Position numbers and translations under genes: made by a program
DNA from: an uncultured Lachnospiraceae bacterium
GTDB lineage: Bacteria; Bacillota; Clostridia; Lachnospirales; Lachnospiraceae
Assembly (NCBI GenBank): GCA_947305345.1
Contig: CAMZDH010000024.1
Location: 1-7,816, forward strand
DNA: 7,816 nucleotides
Direction: 5' to 3'
In this document: positions 5,748 through 7,816 of the stretch, one piece after another
Layout: every line of letters starts with the position of its first letter
How positions within the stretch are numbered: position 1 is the stretch's first letter
Notes under the pieces: model-generated
The model's database searches: none
Told to the model about the DNA's origin: nothing
The model's input: only the letters and a program-made list of their open reading frames with translations

Positions 5748-5776
5748 CACGAGCGACCGGTGATCGTTTTCACGAG
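5729..5776. repeat. Three CACGAG copies between the divergent promoters
   Basis: CACGAG occurs at 5729-5734, 5748-5753 and 5771-5776. The last two are part of a longer exact repeat, TTTCACGAGCG, at 5745-5755 and 5768-5778 (23-bp period). They lie upstream of both -35 boxes. A regulator binding site is possible, but short direct repeats can also arise by slippage. Confidence 0.45.
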
Positions 5777-5788
5777 CGGCCGCTTTTC

Positions 5789-5817
5789 TTGACCTTCCGG
5801 CGCTTTTCTGATATATT
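5789..5817 (+). promoter_or_regulatory. Sigma-A promoter of the UDP-sugar pyrophosphorylase-dut pair
   Basis: TTGACC (5789-5794), a 17-nt spacer and TATATT (5812-5817) form a strong sigma-A match, with an extended -10 TG at 5809-5810. The expected start is near 5824, giving a leader of about 38 nt, too short for a riboswitch. Confidence 0.82.
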
Positions 5818-5861
5818 TCTGCTGAGACATCATAAAGTATTTTCGCATCAAAGGAGAATGC

Positions 5862-7091
5862 ATGAATTACAAGGAAGCCCTGAAAAAGCTGGAGGCCTGC
5901 GGCCAGACACAGCTGCTCCGTTTCTATGATACCCTGTCCGAGGAAGAAAAAAAGGAACTGCTGGGCGAGATCGAGGCGCTCGACACCTCTTTCCTAAGCC
6001 TGATCGACCGGCCGGACGAGGCCGTCTCGAAGGACGACGTCGTCGAACCGCTGAATGCGCTGACGATCCCGGAAATCGAGGCGCGGCGGGCGGAATTCGA
6101 GGAGATCGGCTTAAAAGCCGTGCGTGAAGGGAAAACCGGCGCGGTGCTGCTCGCCGGCGGCCAGGGCACGCGGCTCGGATTCGATCATCCGAAGGGCATG
6201 TACGACGTCGGCCTCACGAAGCCTCGTTACATTTTCCAGTGCCTGTTCGAGAACCTGAAGGCGGTCACGGACCGCGCGGGCGCCTATATCCCGCTTTACG
6301 TCATGACGTCGAAGATCAACCACGACGAGACGGTCGCGTTTCTCAAAGAGCACGCGTTCTTCGGCTATCCCGGAGCGTACGTGCGGTTCTTCGTTCAGGA
6401 CATGGCGCCGTGCACCGACCTGGCCGGCAGGATCCTCCTCTCCGCCCCGGGTCACATCGCCCAGTCCCCGAACGGAAACGGCGGCTGGTATCATTCGATG
6501 AAGAAGGCAGGGCTCGACGAGGATTTAAAGGCGCGCGGGGTCGAATACCTCTCGGCCTTCGCGGTCGACAACGTGCTGCAGAGGATCAACGACCTCGCCT
6601 TCCTCGGCGCGGTCATCGAATCGGATGCGGACGTCGGGGCGAAAGTCGTCTCGAAGGTCTCTCCGACCGAACGCGTCGGCGTGCTCTGCAAGAAGAACGG
6701 CCATCCTTCGATCGTCGAATACTATGAAATGACGGACGACATGATCCGGCTCCGCGACGAAAAAGGCGACCTTCTCTACCGCTACGGCGTCATCCTGAAC
6801 TACCTCTTCAAGGTCTCCAAACTCGACGAGGCGGTCTCGAAACGGATGCCGGTCCACATGGCGGAGAAAAAGATCCCGTACGTCGACGAACAGGGCCGCT
6901 TCGTCAAGCCCGAAACGCCGAACGGCTACAAGTTCGAGCTTCTGATCCTCGATATGATCCAGCTGATGGACACGTCCCTGCCTTATGAAGTGGACCGTGA
7001 AAAGGAATTCGCGCCGGTCAAGAACGCGACGGGCACCGACTCCGTCGAAAGCGCCCGGGCGCTGCTGCAAAAGAACGGCGTCGTCTTATAA
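5862..7091 (+). CDS. UDPGP-family (UAP1-like) UDP-sugar pyrophosphorylase
   Basis: The enzyme should join UTP to a sugar-1-phosphate (most likely GlcNAc-1-P, possibly GalNAc-1-P or Glc-1-P), giving a UDP-sugar and pyrophosphate in the cytoplasm. The 409-residue product resembles eukaryotic UAP1 rather than bacterial GlmU or GalU. Seen in order: nucleotide loop [20 protein letters not shown] (97-116), SPNGNGGWY (202-210), AVDNVLQ (234-240), GAKVVSK (259-265), PTERVGV (268-274), IVEYYE (284-289), [12 protein letters not shown] (334-345), PNGYKFE (353-359) and [10 protein letters not shown] (379-388). The segment GVILNYLF (309-316) has Tyr where human UAP1 has His (GNIANHFF). It ends near residue 409 and lacks the longer C-terminal extension of the roughly 500-residue human enzyme. 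AAAGGAG (5850-5856), 5 nt upstream, fixes the start. It is first in a two-gene operon with dut. Sugar specificity cannot be read with confidence. Confidence 0.94.
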   Translation: MNYKEALKKLEACGQTQLLRFYDTLSEEEKKELLGEIEALDTSFLSLIDRPDEAVSKDDVVEPLNALTIPEIEARRAEFEEIGLKAVREGKTGAVLLAGGQGTRLGFDHPKGMYDVGLTKPRYIFQCLFENLKAVTDRAGAYIPLYVMTSKINHDETVAFLKEHAFFGYPGAYVRFFVQDMAPCTDLAGRILLSAPGHIAQSPNGNGGWYHSMKKAGLDEDLKARGVEYLSAFAVDNVLQRINDLAFLGAVIESDADVGAKVVSKVSPTERVGVLCKKNGHPSIVEYYEMTDDMIRLRDEKGDLLYRYGVILNYLFKVSKLDEAVSKRMPVHMAEKKIPYVDEQGRFVKPETPNGYKFELLILDMIQLMDTSLPYEVDREKEFAPVKNATGTDSVESARALLQKNGVVL

Positions 7092-7113
7092 CGCATTTCC
7101 GGAGGATCGCTTT

Positions 7114-7557
7114 ATGGAAGAATGCAAAAAGATCCGCATCAAATACTTCTCGGACGAGATCGAACCGCTCTCCTACATCGACGGAAAATCCGACTGGATC
7201 GACCTCCGGTGCGCGAAAGAGACGGTCCTGAAGGCCGGGGAAATGAAACTGATCCCTTTAGGCGTCGCGATGGAGCTCCCGGAAGGATATGAAGCCTTCG
7301 TCGTCCCCAGAAGCTCCACGTTCAAAAGCTTCGGCGTCCTGCATGCGAACAGCTTCGGCATCGTCGACGAAACGTATGCAGGGGACAACGACCAATGGTT
7401 CTTTCCGGCGTACGCAGTCCGGGACACCGTGATCCACGTGAACGACCGGATCTGCCAGTTCCGGATCGAGAAGCACCAGCCGCGGATCGAATTTGAAGAA
7501 GTCACTCACCTCACGCGGGAGGACCGCGGCGGCTTCGGCACGACCGGCGTGCAATAA
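7114..7557 (+). CDS. dut: dUTP diphosphatase (trimeric dUTPase)
   Basis: The 147-residue product hydrolyses dUTP to dUMP and pyrophosphate, keeping uracil out of DNA and feeding thymidylate synthesis. The five motifs of trimeric dUTPases are in order: motif 1 IDLRCA (29-34), motif 2 PRSST (65-69), motif 3 [10 protein letters not shown] (82-91) with catalytic-type Asp85 and Tyr88, motif 4 NDRICQF (110-116), and motif 5 RGGFGTTG (138-145), the C-terminal lid. Motif 3 has YAGDND where many family members have YRGEI; the variant followed by QWFFPA occurs in a clostridial subgroup I recall. The start at 7114 is set by GGAGG (7101-7105), 8 nt upstream; the frame is open back to 6985 but that part overlaps the preceding gene. 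It follows the pyrophosphorylase by 22 nt with no terminator, so the two are co-transcribed. The related dCTP deaminase family is less likely given motifs 3 and 5. Confidence 0.96.
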   Translation: MEECKKIRIKYFSDEIEPLSYIDGKSDWIDLRCAKETVLKAGEMKLIPLGVAMELPEGYEAFVVPRSSTFKSFGVLHANSFGIVDETYAGDNDQWFFPAYAVRDTVIHVNDRICQFRIEKHQPRIEFEEVTHLTREDRGGFGTTGVQ

Positions 7558-7593
7558 AAAAGTACCCTGAGCACGATCACAAAACCGCATAAG

Positions 7594-7624
7594 AAAAGGC
7601 AGGCTTTCCGGCCTGCCTTTTTCG
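7594..7624. terminator. Bidirectional terminator between convergent dut and folD
   Basis: AAAAGGCAGGC (7594-7604) and GCCTGCCTTTT (7611-7621) form an 11-bp stem with a 6-nt loop. Rightward it runs into five T, ending dut; leftward it ends in TTTTC, ending folD. It lies 36 nt after the dut stop and 17 nt from the folD stop, the only non-coding element between them. Confidence 0.92.
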
Positions 7625-7638
7625 TCTGATCCAACAGT

Positions 7639-7816
7639 TTAGATTGTTCGCGTGAACTTTTTCCGGCACGCCTTCGCCGTGTGCAAAGCGAGCACGCTCG
7701 AGGTGACGCTTCCGACGCCGCCGGGCACCGGGGTGATTGCAGCCGCACGTTCCGAAACCGCGTCAAAATCGAGATCGCCGGAAAGATTTCCGTCCGCGTC
7801 CGGACTTAAGCCCACG
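7639..7816 (-). CDS. folD: FolD bifunctional methylenetetrahydrofolate dehydrogenase/cyclohydrolase, C-terminal part only
   Basis: The last 58 or so codons of a leftward gene enter from the right edge and end at the TAA at 7641-7639. Reading leftward, a VGLSPDADGNLSGDLDFDAV stretch is followed by AAAITPVPGGVGSVT; the TPVPGGVG motif after a GD-(V/L) segment is the strongly conserved C-terminal signature of FolD. FolD interconverts 5,10-methylene-THF, 5,10-methenyl-THF and 10-formyl-THF with NAD(P), supplying one-carbon units for purines and formyl-Met-tRNA. Just after the motif the usual GPMT is GSVT here, and the tail (HTAKACRKKFTRTI) is basic and short. The N-terminal active-site part is outside the window, so activity cannot be judged. 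It is convergent with dut. Both touch nucleotide synthesis, but they are on separate transcripts. Confidence 0.93.
   Translation of the reverse strand, partial: VGLSPDADGNLSGDLDFDAVSERAAAITPVPGGVGSVTSSVLALHTAKACRKKFTRTI

Noticed and set aside
5818..5861. Riboswitch or attenuator upstream of the UDP-sugar pyrophosphorylase gene
   Set aside because: The predicted leader is only about 38 nt and the best pairing (GCAT with ATGC around the ribosome site) is 4 bp, too weak to support a regulatory fold.
6985..7113. A longer dUTPase start at 6985
   Set aside because: It overlaps the conserved end of the pyrophosphorylase gene in another frame; GGAGG at 7101-7105 fixes the start at 7114.
1..7816. 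Mobile element, CRISPR array, toxin-antitoxin or defence system
   Set aside because: No transposase, integrase, terminal inverted repeats, regular spacer arrays or small paired toxin/antitoxin frames are visible; every sizeable coding region is a recognised housekeeping or conserved family.

Overview
The window looks like ordinary core chromosome of a moderately GC-rich, anaerobic Bacillota, most likely class Clostridia. This placement is an inference. It rests on a zinc-type L31, the DUF1385 (YqhQ), DUF4364 and DUF512/PDZ families, the rpmE-DUF1385 and DUF512-der-plsY gene orders, strong AGGAG-type ribosome sites and classical sigma-A promoters. I cannot name a genus. I see no mobile element, CRISPR array, tRNA or rRNA, and no multi-gene system that looks new.

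Layout. About three quarters of the window is one leftward cluster. Read in its own direction from 5575 down to 1 it is rpsT (S20), DUF512 radical-SAM/PDZ protein, der (ribosome-assembly GTPase), plsY (glycerol-3-phosphate acyltransferase), CYTH triphosphatase-like protein, DUF4364 winged-helix protein, rpmE (L31) and DUF1385 membrane protein (cut by the left edge). Three intrinsic terminators divide it, after rpsT, after the DUF4364 gene and after rpmE. Within the middle block the genes are packed tightly: der starts 8 nt after DUF512, plsY overlaps der by 4 nt (ATGA), CYTH starts 2 nt after plsY, and the DUF4364 gene starts 24 nt after CYTH. That block reads as one operon joining ribosome assembly, phospholipid synthesis and phosphate-ester chemistry.

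To the right, a 286-nt divergent intergenic region (5576-5861) separates rpsT from a rightward pair: a eukaryote-like (UAP1-type) UDP-sugar pyrophosphorylase and a dUTPase. Both divergent promoters have good -35 and -10 boxes with an extended -10 TG. Between them lie T-tracts in helical phase (A-tracts on the rpsT strand) and three CACGAG copies; this is the most structured non-coding DNA in the window. The dUTPase gene meets the end of a leftward folD gene (cut by the right edge) across a bidirectional terminator.

How the genes fit together. The content is growth-linked: two ribosomal proteins, a 50S assembly GTPase, membrane lipid acylation, UDP-sugar precursor supply, dUTP clearance with dUMP production for thymidylate, and one-carbon folate metabolism. 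The proteins of least certain function are the DUF512 radical-SAM enzyme, the CYTH enzyme (substrate unknown), the DUF4364 regulator and the DUF1385 membrane protein. Non-coding sequence is short everywhere; no gene-free stretch exceeds 300 nt.
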